Positions 1-12,533 of a stretch of 60,000 nucleotides of DNA are shown piece by piece. Position numbers and translations under genes: made by a program. Source of the stretch: Cryptomeria japonica (taxonomy: Eukaryota; Streptophyta; Pinopsida; Cupressales; Cupressaceae); contig NC_081409.1 of NCBI RefSeq assembly GCF_030272615.1, positions 915,537,340 through 915,597,339 of the forward strand, read 5' to 3'. Positions within the stretch are counted from its first letter, which is position 1; every line of letters starts with the position of its first letter. A model generated the notes under the pieces. The model saw nothing but the letters and a program-made list of their open reading frames with translations. It made no database searches and was not told where the DNA came from.

Positions 1-3000
1 AAAGGGCCACTTCTCTCTTGAGTAATGAGGATGAGGTTGAAAATTACATCCACTAAACTCCATAACAACCCAAACTACACCCAAGCAAAAGGGATAAACC
101 CTCACTAATGGTTCCACTACAAGGGGTTATAATCCCTACATCAACAACAATGAGAAACAACCCTTTGATGAAAATGCACACTTCCCAATTTAATGGACGG
201 AATACTTATAATCAATGGTATTGAACAATAGATCTTTACATGGGAAAATTCAATAATTGAAGTGGAATAGGTTTTGCATCCACATTTTGCGTACAATAGA
301 GACCATGAATACCTACTATCCAACAAAATGAACTACAATACACTAGAATTAGATACTAGTGCCTAGAAAGAATGTAATGGAAATTACTCAAGTTTCTCAA
401 AAATACACTAGAGTTATAAAAAGGTGCCAAATCTAGAAAAATGTGTTGGAGTTTAAAAGATAGAGAGTGAATGGATGACAATTTCTAGGTTTCATACCTA
501 AGGAAAAACTTAGGATTCGCAAAATAATAATAGAACACAAATAAGCTTTAAAGTTACCACAAATCACTAGGAGACCAAAAGAGTTAACCATACTCAATCT
601 TCACCAACAAAAATAAATGAAGGAGGAATTACCCATGGATTCAAAGGTTAAAAGGGGATTCCACAATAAGTCCAACCACATGAGAAAAGAAGGCAAATAT
701 TATAAACACACCATACTTTCCATCCTACCATGAGGAAATATGAAGATGACACTACTCTATGGTAGGTCATAATGCCCAACCTAAATCTAGGAAGATGAGT
801 AGTACACATCATAATGATGCCCTAATTTTGTATTTCTAATACAATAAGTTAATTCTAGGTCACAATCCCCTTCCTAAAGTGTCTAGTATGTATGTTATGG
901 TTCCATCTTTGACGTCCTATAAAGGGCAATGAGGCAAACACTCCCACCATTTGGACGTTCTACTATCTCCCAACCTTTAGAGTTTCATTTCATTCCTTCT
1001 TTCTTCTTAGAGAAACAAAAAGAAATGAACCTATGTTGATTGATATTGATTAAAATAGATTACAAGAGATGGTTACAAAAGGCATAGTACTATGGATCAT
1101 GCACTTCCTGTTAGAAGTGAGTCTCACCCTAGAAGAAATGGGATATTGACATGGCCCTACCTTCTCAACCTTGCTTAGATTCACTTACTCCTAAAAATGA
1201 TCCTTATATTGCCCAAACTATATATCTAAAATGTCAAGTTGTTGATTATGAGGTATTCTTATACTCTTTCTTGTACTATTATAGCTGATAATTCTTGTGC
1301 ATTGATAGCAATATTACTATTGCACCACAGCTTGTGATAAATTTGGATCATGACTTAGATGGCATGGTTGAAACTATAGAGAATGATTCTCAATCATCCT
1401 TAATGTTTTCCAGAGCACCGACTCTAGCTTCTATTGCTACACATAGTGATCCTTCCTTAGGGAACGGTCCATGTTTGGAACTTGATATAGCTCCTTGCAC
1501 TATACTAAATGTAGCTCCTTTATCATCTTTCCTTCCATCTCTCTATAGTGAGAAAGATTGGGAGGTAGATGAATTTATATAGACTAGCTCATAAGTGAAG
1601 TACCACTTTGTCTTTCTATGTTTTCTTGCATGTAATATGATTCCTTTTGATGTACTATTTGGCATTTCTTTTGGATTACCCTTGATGCTCTGCTGGCACA
1701 ATGATACAAATAGATTGACTATGTTATGACATTCCTCTATTTTTATCTTCATTCTTCTATTTTTCATTTATGTGTTTTGTTGTAAATATGATCTTGTGTT
1801 GTCTTTTAGAGAAAATACGGAGTATTGAGGAATTTTAGTTCTCTTTCATGCTGACCCAAAAGACCTTTGTTCATTTGTATGTGCTCGTCTTCTTTTGTAA
1901 TTGTAGTTCCACTACATTTGGGTGATGAGGCCAATTCAAAATTTAATCAAATTGATATACAGTATTTACATTACCTTCATATTGACGTTAGATCTTTGGA
2001 TCCCTTATGTGTTATTATATGCTCTTGTTTGTATTTGGTATTGCCCTAATTTTCCTTTTTTGTGAGAATTTAGTTGTTGTGATGTTCTTGTCTTTGAATG
2101 CATAGTATATCAAAGGTAATTGCCCCTGATTTGCATATGCAATTACTTTTAGGTGAGGGCATGTACATTCCACTTGGTTCACACACCACAAGATTGATTA
2201 TACACTTTGACCACACACTATGAACATTTTGTGTTCTATCACAAAACCCTTTCAGAATATTCTACCTATATCATCCATCAAACAAAGAGTATTTCCTTGA
2301 ATATTAATCTCCAACAACATTGGTTTGAATCTCACCTATTATATCCATATATTTTTACTAGCCCATGTAGCCTTCACTTGTTCATGGGCCACCAAGAATT
2401 AAAAACTTAATAGCCTTGTGACTTATTATGTACATGACACCTAGTAAGTATCTAAGGATATTACTAGTCCTAGAGGCCATGCTTTGTGTTCTTGTAACAT
2501 GACATCTAGTAAGGATTTGGGGATCTTACTTCTACTAGATATCATGTCTTGTCTTTTGATATGGCTCCTAGTGATTGTATACATATCTTGCAAGTCTTAG
2601 ATGCCATACCTTGTGTTTTTTTATGCTCCATGTTTTTTCCAAATGTTGATATTTTATTCTCACTTATGCTTGACCTTTTATCTTGATGTTGTAGATTGAT
2701 AAGTTCTTAAGTCTTGAGCTATCTATTGCCTTGCTAAGATTGGAATTGTAATGTCTCTTTAATGTCTTGATGAAAGAATCTTTGGCTTCTCCATACTTTA
2801 CCATGAGTGTGATAATAAATTCACACTCACTAAAGTGGAGGATTAATGTAGTGTTATAAATTTGTTGGTGAATAGGTTTATCACTGCAGTTGTTTCTTTG
2901 AAATTGACCCTGTTCACCCAAAGAACAATGACAAACATTAAATTAGTTGGAGATATTGTGGGGGAAAACTCCCTCATATGATGGGGTTTTTAGGATTTTT

Positions 3001-3290
3001 GTGTATGTTTAAATTGAAAATACATAAATGATAAAACATAAAACCAAGATGAGATGAAGAATAGAAACCTTAATGACAAACATATGAATACCAAATAGGA
3101 TTTCACAACTGATAACAAATACAAGGGGGTTTTAACAGAAAATAAGTTTTGATACGCAATGATGAAGAAAGAAAGATAACAAATCCCAACATAAGAGGAG
3201 ATAAGTAACTTTTACATATTCAACCCAAGATACCAATAAATGACTATGTTTCATTACATCTATTGCAGAGATTATTGATGATTCACATAG
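1..3290. other. Gene-less stretch, nothing recognised
   Basis: AT-rich DNA with only short reading frames. The longest in the first part (1295-1582, plus, 95 codons) resembles no family I know and has no convincing neighbours. Around 2430-2620 there are weak imperfect repeats of an ATGACACCTAGTAAG-like phrase. It is probably old transposon-derived sequence, but I cannot show that. Confidence 0.5.
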
Positions 3291-3326
3291 GTACATAAAG
3301 AGATCACTGATTCAACATATGGAAAA

Positions 3327-4411
3327 TTAGCAACCATAACTCAAAAGAACATTTAGAACAATGAGCACCTTGACAGATCTCAAATTTTTTGCAAGAATTA
3401 TCATACCTTGCTCTATATTATCAAATTTTTGGTCTTCTTCTTTGACTCCTAGATCTTTGAGGAGTTGAATCTGCTTGTTATGCAACATGCCTTTGGTTGC
3501 ACCATCTCTAACATCAAATATAAAACTAGAATTCTCCATAGATGAAGATATTTTATTGTATAAAGTTTTGGCAAGTGTGGTTTTAACGGAGCCACCTATG
3601 CCCCAAATTCCCTCAATTTGTACACCCTCCTAGTTAGATTGGATTATATTCATCTCAAAGTCTAGTACTATTTCTTTGAGAACAACTGGATGATTTGCAA
3701 CCACTAATGGCACGTTGTTTAGTTCTCTCAATACAATATTCACAATATTCTTCAGCAGCCTCATTTCATCAGTGAACAAATCAAAACATTGAAAAAACAA
3801 AAACATAACAGATTATTAGGTGAAAGTTAAACACATAAATAATAGAAATAAAGCAGATTTATTGAAGTCGAGAAGCCAAATATTTAGTACGTACTCATTA
3901 TTTTTAATGATTGGGCCAGTGTAGAAAGAGACATTTTTTAGTGCCATTTTCCACTCTTGAAGCTTCTGCGGGCTGTATCTATGCTTCTTTTCATACTGCA
4001 CAAAAGTATCAACGTAGATTCCCTTCCCTTGTTCTACATATCCGAGATTGGTGGGCTCTACAAGGTAGAATACAGGAACAATTTTAGCCCCAATGGTAAG
4101 CATAAATGAGAGGTCTACCAAACACCAAGATGATTTTGCATGGTTCTCAGAAAAAAATGTTATATGAATGGAAGCACTACGCATGCTTCTTGTAATATTG
4201 TAGGCAAGAAATCGCCATATTCCAACTGCTCAGAATCTAAAAAGGTTGTGACATTCATCTCTTTTAGGACGTTATAGATTCTCCTAACTAGTGTGTCTTT
4301 AACATCTCGTCTACGATGATTGATGAACACATCGTAGCACAACTTTTGCTGGAGTGTTGAGGCAGATGGGTACTTCATGATGATGCAATCATTTCTAGCT
4401 AAGATAGTCAT
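3327..4411 (-). pseudogene. TIR-NBS-LRR resistance gene fragment, broken
   Basis: An intact gene of this class would encode a cytoplasmic immune receptor with TIR, NB-ARC and LRR parts. Exon 1 (4411 to about 3895) carries a TIR domain: YDVFINHR, then SENHAKSSWCLVDLS, VPVFYLVEPTNLG and KLQEWKMALKNVSFYTG. Exon 2 (about 3770 to 3327) begins DEMRLLKNIV and NNVPLVVANHPV and reaches a P-loop and kinase-2-like VLIVLNV. Damage: one base is missing near 4184, so the TIR lies in two frames; the intron keeps a GTACGT donor at 3894 but has no AG acceptor next to exon 2; TAG at 3630-3632; the P-loop reads GIGGSVKTT where GGSGKTT is expected; the frame ends at 3327, so the rest of NB-ARC and all LRRs are absent. 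The block order and wording match conifer TNL genes. An LTR begins 30 bp upstream of the ATG. Confidence 0.9.
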
Positions 4412-4440
4412 GATGACTCAACCTCTAGCTAAGAGTGATC

Positions 4441-5635
4441 TGTACTCAGGGTTAAAATCATCATAATTAATTAGATTATAAGAGCAAATCACAAACTCTA
4501 ATTTGATTAGAATTAATCCTAAATAATAATCGAATAATGCAAAACTAATTGAATAATGAACCAATGAATCTAATTAAGACTCCCTCAATCGATTTGACAA
4601 AGCTTCCATTTCTCTACTCCTTAGTTGTTGTAGAATTGGCTCTAAGGTATTGCACTGATTTCCTGCATAGATTAGACAACTATTTCGAAGACTGTGATTC
4701 TAAATTCTGGATGTTGTGATTCTAGATTGAATTGAGAAAAGAGGTTGAATTTATAGATTTTCAACACAGAAGGGGTGAGGATTTGAACTCAACTATTGAT
4801 TGATAGTCAACTAAAATTGATTGATCAGTGAGCTCAATAGATTGATCTATTAACATGATTGATTGGGGAGTCAACTAAATAGATTGGATAGTGAACTGAA
4901 TAGACTAGTCAGTTGATTGAGATGATGAATCAGATGATTGCATTGATTGATAGATAACTGGTTAGTCAGAAAAGTTGATTGAGAGTGAAAAGAGGTGATT
5001 GAGTAGTTAACTAAGTTAACTAATTAGTTAACTAAGTTAACTAATTAGTTAACTAAGTTAACTAATTAGTTAACTAATTTGATCAATTAGCTCTAATTTT
5101 AGCATGTGTTGTAGGATTTTGAAATTGAATTTGATTTTCATTTTCAATTTGAATTTGAATTTGGTCATTTGAATGCTGAAATTCACATGAAATTAATTAA
5201 AATTCAGATTTAGGGGAAATGCGAGTTTGGAAATGTGAAATTAATTGGAATTAGGTGAAATTCAAATTTGGGAGAAAATGAAATGAAATTAGATGAAATT
5301 AATTGGAATTTTAATTTGGGGATTTGGAAGAATTTAATTTATGAAATAATTAATTTAAATGAAATTATTTAATTATAGGAATTTGAATTAATTAAATAAT
5401 AAAGATTATTTAACTAAAGAATTAATCGTGATTAATTAAAAAAATTAATTTTTAATTAATATTTATAAGAGGATTAACTAATTAAATTGATTAGAGAATA
5501 GAAATTCAATAATTAGGAGTGTTGAATGGTGATGATTAGAAGAAATAGTTAGTTTAATCAAATAATTAAAGAATTACTTAATTAATTAGACAAATAATTA
5601 GTATAGGATCAATGAGACATTTTTAGGTGTCTACA
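4441..5635 (-). mobile_element. 3' LTR of a minus-strand LTR retrotransposon
   Basis: On the minus strand the segment starts TGTAGACACC and ends CCTGAGTACA, so the termini are TGTA...TACA. It is directly preceded, in element orientation, by the purine tract AAAGAGGAGGAAA, which marks this as the 3' LTR. The outer flank is TGATC; no matching second flank was found, so the 5' part lies outside or is lost. It contains GATTGA-rich sequence and a short tandem array. No pol was seen at higher coordinates, so the lineage is uncertain; the tandem-repeat-rich 3' region would suit a Ty3-gypsy Tat-like element. Confidence 0.65.
5008..5083. repeat. 21-bp tandem repeat
   Basis: About three and a half copies of a 21-bp unit containing the palindrome TTAACTAATTAGTTAA, inside the LTR. 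It is strongly self-complementary. Confidence 0.85.
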
Positions 5636-5648
5636 TTTCCTCCTCTTT
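5636..5648 (-). other. Polypurine tract of the LTR element
   Basis: On the minus strand AAAGAGGAGGAAA lies directly before TGTAGACACC. In LTR elements this is where plus-strand DNA synthesis is primed at the 3' LTR. Confidence 0.6.
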
Positions 5649-5920
5649 GAGACAATGTTGAAGCGACGTTGTTTCAAAGAAAATGAAAAACATTTCTGCC
5701 CCAGTATGCCCTGGTGACACTAGGGTATAATGCCCCCTTGAGAGATTGTTTTTGCATAAAGGCATGAATAATCTCTTGAAAGAAGAATAATGTTATATGA
5801 TAGTTGGAAGAATGATTAGTTGATGACATGAATGAGTTTGATTATAGAAAATAAATGGTTAGAATGATTTGTAGATTTATTGAATGATAACATTGATAGG
5901 ATTGATTTGATAAAGATAAA

Positions 5921-6125
5921 GTTTGGTTTCAGGAAAGACACATCCTGTATAAGAAAAAGATGATCAAAACGTCTAGTTTCAGGAAGGATAGATCCTGTAT
6001 AAGACAAAGATATATGATCACGTTTGGTTTCTGGAAGGATAAATCCTATATAAGACAAAGATAGATAAAAAACGTCTAGTTTCAGGAAGGATACATCTTG
6101 TATAAGATGAAGATAGATAAAAATT
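5921..6125. repeat. Tandem array of about 51 bp, four copies
   Basis: Units start at 5921, 5971, 6022 and 6074, each with a form of GTTTCAGGAAGGATA followed by ATCCTGTATAAGACAAAGAT. Related isolated units recur near 6846-6930 and 7508-7590, and a phrase like GCAAAATCCAGTAGCCATA recurs at about 6780 and 7465. This looks like the repeat-rich 3' untranslated region of the LTR element whose 3' LTR is at 4441-5635. Confidence 0.75.
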
Positions 6126-9100
6126 GGATGGATGATAAAATATGATGAAGGTGAGGAATAATTGATTGATAGATAGAAATGTTGAAATGATAGATGAAAA
6201 GATTGAAATTAAGTGATGAGAGAGATGTTATTAAACGAAACAAATGATTGGAAAGAATTGAAAATGTTGATTCAGGAAAATATTCTTGATGAGAGAATGA
6301 TCTTGATTGATACAATCAACATGATGCAATTAGAAAAATTAAATGATATGATTGATGATGAATATTCTTCTTGTCTTTATTCATAGTGCAATACATTTTC
6401 ATCATTGAGCCTTATTATGTAACAATAAAGCTTTGTACACCAGGGTATGAAGAACTAAGATGTAAATATATCTCATTATAAAGAACAAACATGTAGCAGA
6501 CAAGGAATGAACCCTCCATTCTGGGAATAACAACAGGAGTCAAGATATGTGCGGTAGTCACTAGCATAGTTATCCTTCATGGGATACTTACCGAATGAAC
6601 GTACCAATCACAGACACCCACTGGAACTACTGCCCTAAAACTTCATTGGTTCACACCACAAACAACAAACAAAGAAAAAGATCATACCCATCACGACTCC
6701 TTTAGTCACTCGTGGATATCCTTTAGTAGCATGGTAACATAATCTGTCACTAAATGATAAAAGATAAAAATTAACTAGGGCAAAATCCAGTAGCCATATT
6801 GATCTGTGTCTTCGTGTGATTGCCTAATGTGATAGTTGATAATGTTTGGTTTCAGAAGTTTGCGGACCATGTTTAAGACTGATCAGTCTAGTTTCGAGTG
6901 TATCCTCTTCTATTTAAGACAAGATAATGATCACATTGATAATGATAGTTTGACGATTGATAATACAGTTTGATCAACTTGGTTGCAAATTTTGATTAGA
7001 TAGTTGTATCCTTTGTTCAACTTCATGCGAAGTGTTTGTTGGATATCTACTAGGGTGTTTGATTCTTATGAGACATGTTATTGCAAGTTTTTTAATTTTA
7101 TTTTTGAATGTTTGTGGATTTTGTTGATTGATATTTTCATTTGTTTTGTGTTTTGCACCTTTTTGGCAATTGTGGTGGATTTTAGCAATTGTAACAGATT
7201 TTGATATCAATTGCAACGGATTTTAACATCAATTGCAGATAAATATTAGCAATTGCCTGAGATTTTAACATCAATTATGGATCTTCATTTTCTAGGCTTG
7301 ATTTTTCAATTTTTTACGATGTTTTTGTTTGATTTTGAGTTTTCCGATGTTTTTGTTTGATTTTGAATTTTTTTAAGTTTTTTTTTTAATTTTGAATTTT
7401 TTGATGTTTTTGGTATTGATGAAACATGACCTACCATTCATTAATAAAGATAAGACTAACTGACGCAAAATCCAGCAGTCATACTAATCTATGTCATTGA
7501 TAGGAATGTCTGGTTTCAAAGAGTTAGTACCTCGTATAAGACCAATCTATCCAGTTTCGAGTGCACCCTTCCTTGTATAAGACATTTTGATGTTTGATAG
7601 AGTTTGATCGATAGATTGATTAACATGACATGTGATTAGTTTGATTGCAGACTTTGAGAGTTTGTCTATTGTTGATTTGATTTGATGGATGACCCATGCT
7701 TTCTTGCTGTGATTTTTTATTTTTTATTTTTAAGGTTTTTTTCGGGACATTTTCTAATTTTTTGGATTTTTTCAAGACCATATTTGATTTTTTATGATTT
7801 TTGAAAGATTTTTTTATTTTTAATGATTTTTGAAAGATTTTTTGATTCTTATGATTTTTTCAGCTATGCCCCAGCATGTAGACCTATAATGACATGATGA
7901 TCTAGGTAATGCATATGGTGACAATGAATTTTTGACATAAACTAAGCTAATACAGTATGCAAGATGAAGATGCAATTCCTATTCAAACAAGGATGATTGT
8001 GTGTGTTCTTCATTCTGAAATGTACTAATTAAATTGAAGGTGTGAAACGTTTTAGAGATAGGAGTTCAATCCATTCTTAAAATATTTATTAGACCATCCA
8101 ACCTAACACACTATATAACCAAGATTTATGAATGGAGGCGTGAAAAACTTCTCCATCAATTCTTGAAACTTTGATCTTCTTTTGCCAATGTGTGTGCATT
8201 TGACTTCATTCTGACTCTTATAACCATCAAAGACCCTTGGAATCCTCTGTGGCTAGCTACATGAGCTATTATAACTTAAAAAGCATCCTGGATAGAGCCT
8301 TGCTGCCAGCAAGCTTTTAGGGCTCCAATGAGGTTATGCATTGTAATATCTCAAATATTGCTCCATTGCCAACAGGCATCCATAGCCCTGATGGAGGTAC
8401 TTGCATGTTCCCATAGTCAAGTTTTTATTGTCACACTTGTATGTATGATATTTCAGTAACATATCATTGTTTATGGATATTGGCATTGTATTTTTTTTTT
8501 TTTTTCTTTCCTTAACTTGTAAGTAATGAAACCTACTTGGGTATGACAATTACAGTCGCACTAAAGTAGAATATTTGATTTTTCACTAGCCACATGACCA
8601 ACTAGGTATCTGTAATGACTTAGAGATTTGATTAATGTGTGATATATAGTAATTGATAGATTTTGGGTAACAAGACTTGATAGTGAAACTATGACCAAGG
8701 ATAAAGCTTAATCACAAGGTGACGTTGAAGATGAATGACTAAAAGCCTCCTAAAGACTTCATGAACAAGTATCTAAGAAATGAGACAACCTTCGTTCCTT
8801 TCAGTGTAGACAAGTGGCATATCAAACCATTGTTGGTAGCTCTAGTACTTACTTGAAACTTAGCATTGGTGGTTCTTGACAATTTTGGTGGCTATTCTTG
8901 ATCATAAATTAGCTCATGCAATTATTTACCAAGGTATGTTTCTTAGTTCTCATCTAGCTTAGCTAGTTATCAGCCATCACTATCTCTTATTTGGATAAAT
9001 GGAGTCTCTCAAACATGTATCTTAGGTCTATACTAGATCTCAATTTTTTGGAATTAGATATATTTCTTGTTTGAATCAATTTAAATTTGACATACTTTCA

Positions 9101-9469
9101 AAGTAAAAATTCTCCTCAATATTCGAAAAAATAAGAATTCAAGTCTCTTTTCTATTTCTATTAATTTAGTTGATGTTTACTTGTATTTATATGCAAAACT
9201 GTGATTTCTAGAGTCCAAGCCCCTACTTCATCCCCACCTTGTGGCCATGGTCAATCAGCTAAATGTGAGCATGTAGGCCTTTTCAACTGCCAGTTTCCAT
9301 ATATTGTGTTGCTTGTGGATGGTATTAGCACCTTCGACACCTTCTACCTCTTTTTCATGAGCGTGGTACTCCTAGCTAACTAGATTCTAATTTTTTTAAT
9401 ACCTTTTAACACAGTGCTCTCTTTAATCAATCAATAATTTGTTAGATTCGACAACAATGAAAACAGAAA
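6126..9469. other. Gene-less stretch with scattered repeats and T-rich tracts
   Basis: No coding region is supported. The first part is probably internal, non-coding sequence of the LTR element to its left. 7270-7860 is T-rich low-complexity DNA with repeated TTTTGATTTTGAATTTTTT-like phrases. From about 7900 I see nothing recognisable. Confidence 0.5.
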
Positions 9470-9840
9470 GAATTGTGATGGAATATGTTTATGTGGGCTC
9501 TCAATATGTCTGAGTGAGGCAATAAAGCCACAACGTACTTTGCGTGGGCAATGAAAAGTGGTTTGGCTGTCTAATATTTGGACTTGGACGTGATTTATAT
9601 ACGCAATAATTGAGATTCCCGTGAATGTATGTTTATCTAAACCTAAATTAAAGGCACTGTCATTGTAATAGTCCACCATGAATTTTCTTCTTTTCCCATT
9701 GATGACTGACTATTCAAACAAACTACTAGAAAAGCCGATTCTTTTCTCCCTTCTCTTTCATGCAAAAGGGTTTTTGTTTGGTCTTAAAAGCTGCTTTACA
9801 TTGTTTCATATCAATCAGATAATTGATACCTATCGTACAT
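9470..9840. repeat. Dispersed repeat, inverted relative to 19420-19620
   Basis: Phrases such as GAGATTCCCGTGAATGTAT, AGGCAATAAAG and GTTTGGTCTTAAAAGC here reappear in the same order, reverse-complemented, at 19420-19620. The match is diverged but collinear. No coding content was seen. It is a dispersed repeat family, or two halves of an old rearrangement. Confidence 0.6.
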
Positions 9841-10392
9841 CTTTTGAATCAATCAATACTTTTTAAAAGTAAATATTCCATAATATTTTGTTTTCTAAAA
9901 GTGAAATACATACTATTCATCATGAAAAGAAAAAGATATGTGCCATATAAGTTTGTTTATTTAACGAAAATGGATGTCAACATACATATATATTCTAATG
10001 ATTGACATTAAAATGTTATCTTTTAACTAAACAGAAATAAATTTATTATTACAAAATATTATGATTATAAAATAATGTGAATGGGTACTAAAACTTACTT
10101 AAATGAACTGAATTTATGTAATTTTATATCAAACAACATTATGACATGATTCAAGTAAATACATCATTAGTTAATTTATAGTTAAATGTTATTATTACTT
10201 TTTTTATATTATAATAGAAATTTATATTAAAATATAATATAAATGAATGTATATGTTTATTTTCTTATTTTTAATTATGTGTTAATAAATATCTTATATA
10301 ATAATGTGTGTCAAGTCTTAATACTATTAGACAAGTAAAAGAAAATAAAAATCTTATATTATATTTCTAACAATTAATTCATATAACAATAA
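9841..10392. other. AT-rich non-coding DNA
   Basis: Very AT-rich sequence separating the dispersed repeat from the inverted copia gag remnant. Nothing else is seen. Confidence 0.5.
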
Positions 10393-10985
10393 TCATATAT
10401 CATAATGATGATAATCTATGTAGTGTTCCATACAAATAGATCCTCCATTACACTTCTTAAGATTGATAAACTTGCTTCTATCCCTTGTCATGTGGTTGGA
10501 ATAACCATTGTCAATCATCCAATAGAATTTCATTTTTTTTCCGTGAAGGGCAGCCCATACAATAATAGACCTTTTAGTATTATTATTATCTTTCAGAGTG
10601 CAAGACCTCTTGATAGGATTAGGATCTTTGAGAATAGTCTTATTCACACATTTTTTGAGGTTAGCAACATTGTTTCCAACATTCAAGGCCATGCAAATAG
10701 TTTCTTCTCTTTCATCGTCTGTAGAGTAGCAAATATGTTTGGAATAGAGACTTCCTTTCAAATTTTGTTTCTCTTGAAATTATTGTTACTATTTTATGAT
10801 TATTTATAAAGACATTTAGATGTATTATGACAGATTTTACCACAATTAAAACATTTGAAAGGTAACTTAGCTTTGTATTTTCTAGTACCTTTGTTCAAGT
10901 TTCTAACAAAGCTTTCTAGTACCTTTTTTCAGATTTCTAACTTAGCTTAGTTAGTACCTTTCTTCAACTTTCTAACAAAGCTTTC
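10393..10985 (-). pseudogene. Ty1-copia gag zinc knuckle and protease remnant
   Basis: Read on the minus strand, a basic stretch (NKGTRKYKAKLPFK) leads into a CCHC knuckle CFNCGKICHNTSKC (CX2CX4HX4C), then, after stops and a frame change, into the start of the retroviral-type protease (YWMIDNGYSNHMTRDRSKF; families usually have LDSG.S.HMTG). The active-site D is present, but the usual S/T-G is altered to NG. About 120 bp at 10866-10985 are imperfect repeats of a phrase like AGTACCTTTCTTCAA, i.e. part of gag has been duplicated. The remnant stops abruptly at 10393 in AT-rich DNA. It is back to back with the RT part of a copia element on the plus strand. Confidence 0.8.
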
Positions 10986-12045
10986 TTCTAAAAATGTTAT
11001 TGGAACTAAATGGGTTTTTAAGAATAAATTGAATGGGGATGGTCAAGTTATAAGAAATAAGGCTAGATTGGTTTGTAAAGGATATTCTCTGAAGGAAGGA
11101 ATTGATTATAGAGAGACTTCTGCACCTGTAGCTAGGATTGAAGCTGTAAGATTATTTCTTGCCTATGTTGCTTATAAAAACTACAAAGTTTATCAGATGG
11201 ATATTAAATGTGCATTTTTGAATGGGGATCTTGATGAGGAAGTTTATATTGAGCAACCTGATGGTTTTTCACTATTAGATGATACATATATGGTTTGCAG
11301 GTTAAGGAAAGCTCTATATGGATTCAAACAAGCACCTAGAGCTTGGTATGCAAGGTTGGATAAATATCTTTTGAAGCTTGGTTTCACTAAGGGTAGTGCT
11401 AACAGTAATTTAAATTATTAAATCACTGATGATGATATACTGATTATTGAAGTATTTGTTGATGACATTATTTTTGGAGGTGAAGATAAGTTATGCATAG
11501 AATTTTCTAAGAATACTGAGAAAGAATTTGAGATGTCTATGATTGGTGAGATGAGTTTTTTTTTAGGTTTGCAGATTACTCAGAATGACAATGGTATTTT
11601 CATCTGTCAAAATAAATATGCTAAGGAATTATTGAAGAAATTTGGTATGGTAGACTCTAAACCGGTAAGTACTCCTATGGTTACAAGTGATAAATTGACA
11701 AGAAAAGATATTTCTGCGCTAGTAAATCCTACAAGATACAAATCCATGATTGGAGGTTTGCTTTATTTGACTCAGACTAGGCTTGACATTATGAATGTTG
11801 TTTGTATTGTTTAAAGATTTCAGAGTGATCCCAGAGAAAATCATGAGATGGCGGTGAAAGGGATTTTTAGATACTTGCAAGGTACATCAGAATATGGCTT
11901 GTGGTACCCTAAGGTCAATAAATTTACTTTATGTGCATATACAGATGCTGATTGGGCTGGAGATGTTGATGACCAAAAAATTACTTTTGGTGGAGCTTTC
12001 TTTCTTGGAAAGAAGTTGGTTTCATGGATTAGCAAGAAACAGTCA
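10986..12045 (+). pseudogene. Ty1-copia reverse transcriptase and RNase H, broken
   Basis: One reading frame carries the copia RT from [12 protein letters not shown] through [22 protein letters not shown] and [12 protein letters not shown], to the catalytic FVDDIIFGG (about 11455-11485). It continues through MSFFLGLQI and IGGLLYLTQTRLDI to RNase H (YTDADWAGDVDD, then SWISKKQS). The frame is shared throughout but is interrupted by TAA at 11419-11421 and 11812-11814. At 12045 it stops in the middle of RNase H, exactly where a DNA-transposon terminus begins; the expected remainder of RNase H was not found downstream. Dead, moderately old. Confidence 0.93.
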
Positions 12046-12085
12046 GGTAAGTACACCAAGATGGTGAATAGAGAAGTGGTCACAT
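12046..12085. repeat. Terminal repeat of copy A
   Basis: About 40 bp nearly identical to 44363-44402, including a form of AAGTGGCCACATGC (here GTGGTCAC). One G fewer at the very tip than in copy B. Confidence 0.85.
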
Positions 12086-12104
12086 GCCAAAAAAAAACCA
12101 AAAT

Positions 12105-12445
12105 TTTTCATAACCCGTGCGGGTTCTAAAAATTCAAAAATGTGCTAGGCTTGGTAACACCAAGCCTAGAGAAAAACAATTAATAAAATAAAATGTTCCT
12201 CAAAACCCGTACAGAAAAACAATTAATAAAATAAAAAGTTTCTCAAAACCCGTACGGGTTTTGAGGAACATTTTATTTTTTAATAAAAAATTAAAAGTTT
12301 CTCAAAACCTGTACGGGTTTTGAGGAACATTTTATTTTTTAATAAAAAATAAAAAGTTTCTCAAAACCTGTACGAGTTTTGAGAAACATTACTTTTGGGT
12401 GTAGGCCACGGGTTTTGGCCATTTTCAATGCCAAAACCCGTGGAA
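12105..12445. repeat. Subterminal palindromic repeats of copy A
   Basis: A hairpin at 12150-12175 (CTAGGCTTGG...CCAAGCCTAG) is followed by repeated inverted units in which CTCAAAACCCG and CGGGTTTTGAG face each other across TA, separated by AT-rich spacers of about 35 bp. The last unit varies to ACGGGTTTTGG/CCAAAACCCGT. The same units occur in both arms of copy B. Clustered subterminal motifs are typical transposase-binding regions in large plant DNA transposons; that role is inferred here. Confidence 0.8.
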
Positions 12446-12533
12446 CAACAACAAGGAAAAGCAAAAAAACATAGAACCCACACGTGTTTGCAACTATTTT
12501 GGTTTTTCCCAATATCCAGAGCAATTTTCAACA

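Noticed and set aside
1295-1582. 95-codon plus-strand frame as a gene
   Set aside because: No recognisable motif, no supporting neighbour; its length is not remarkable in this window.
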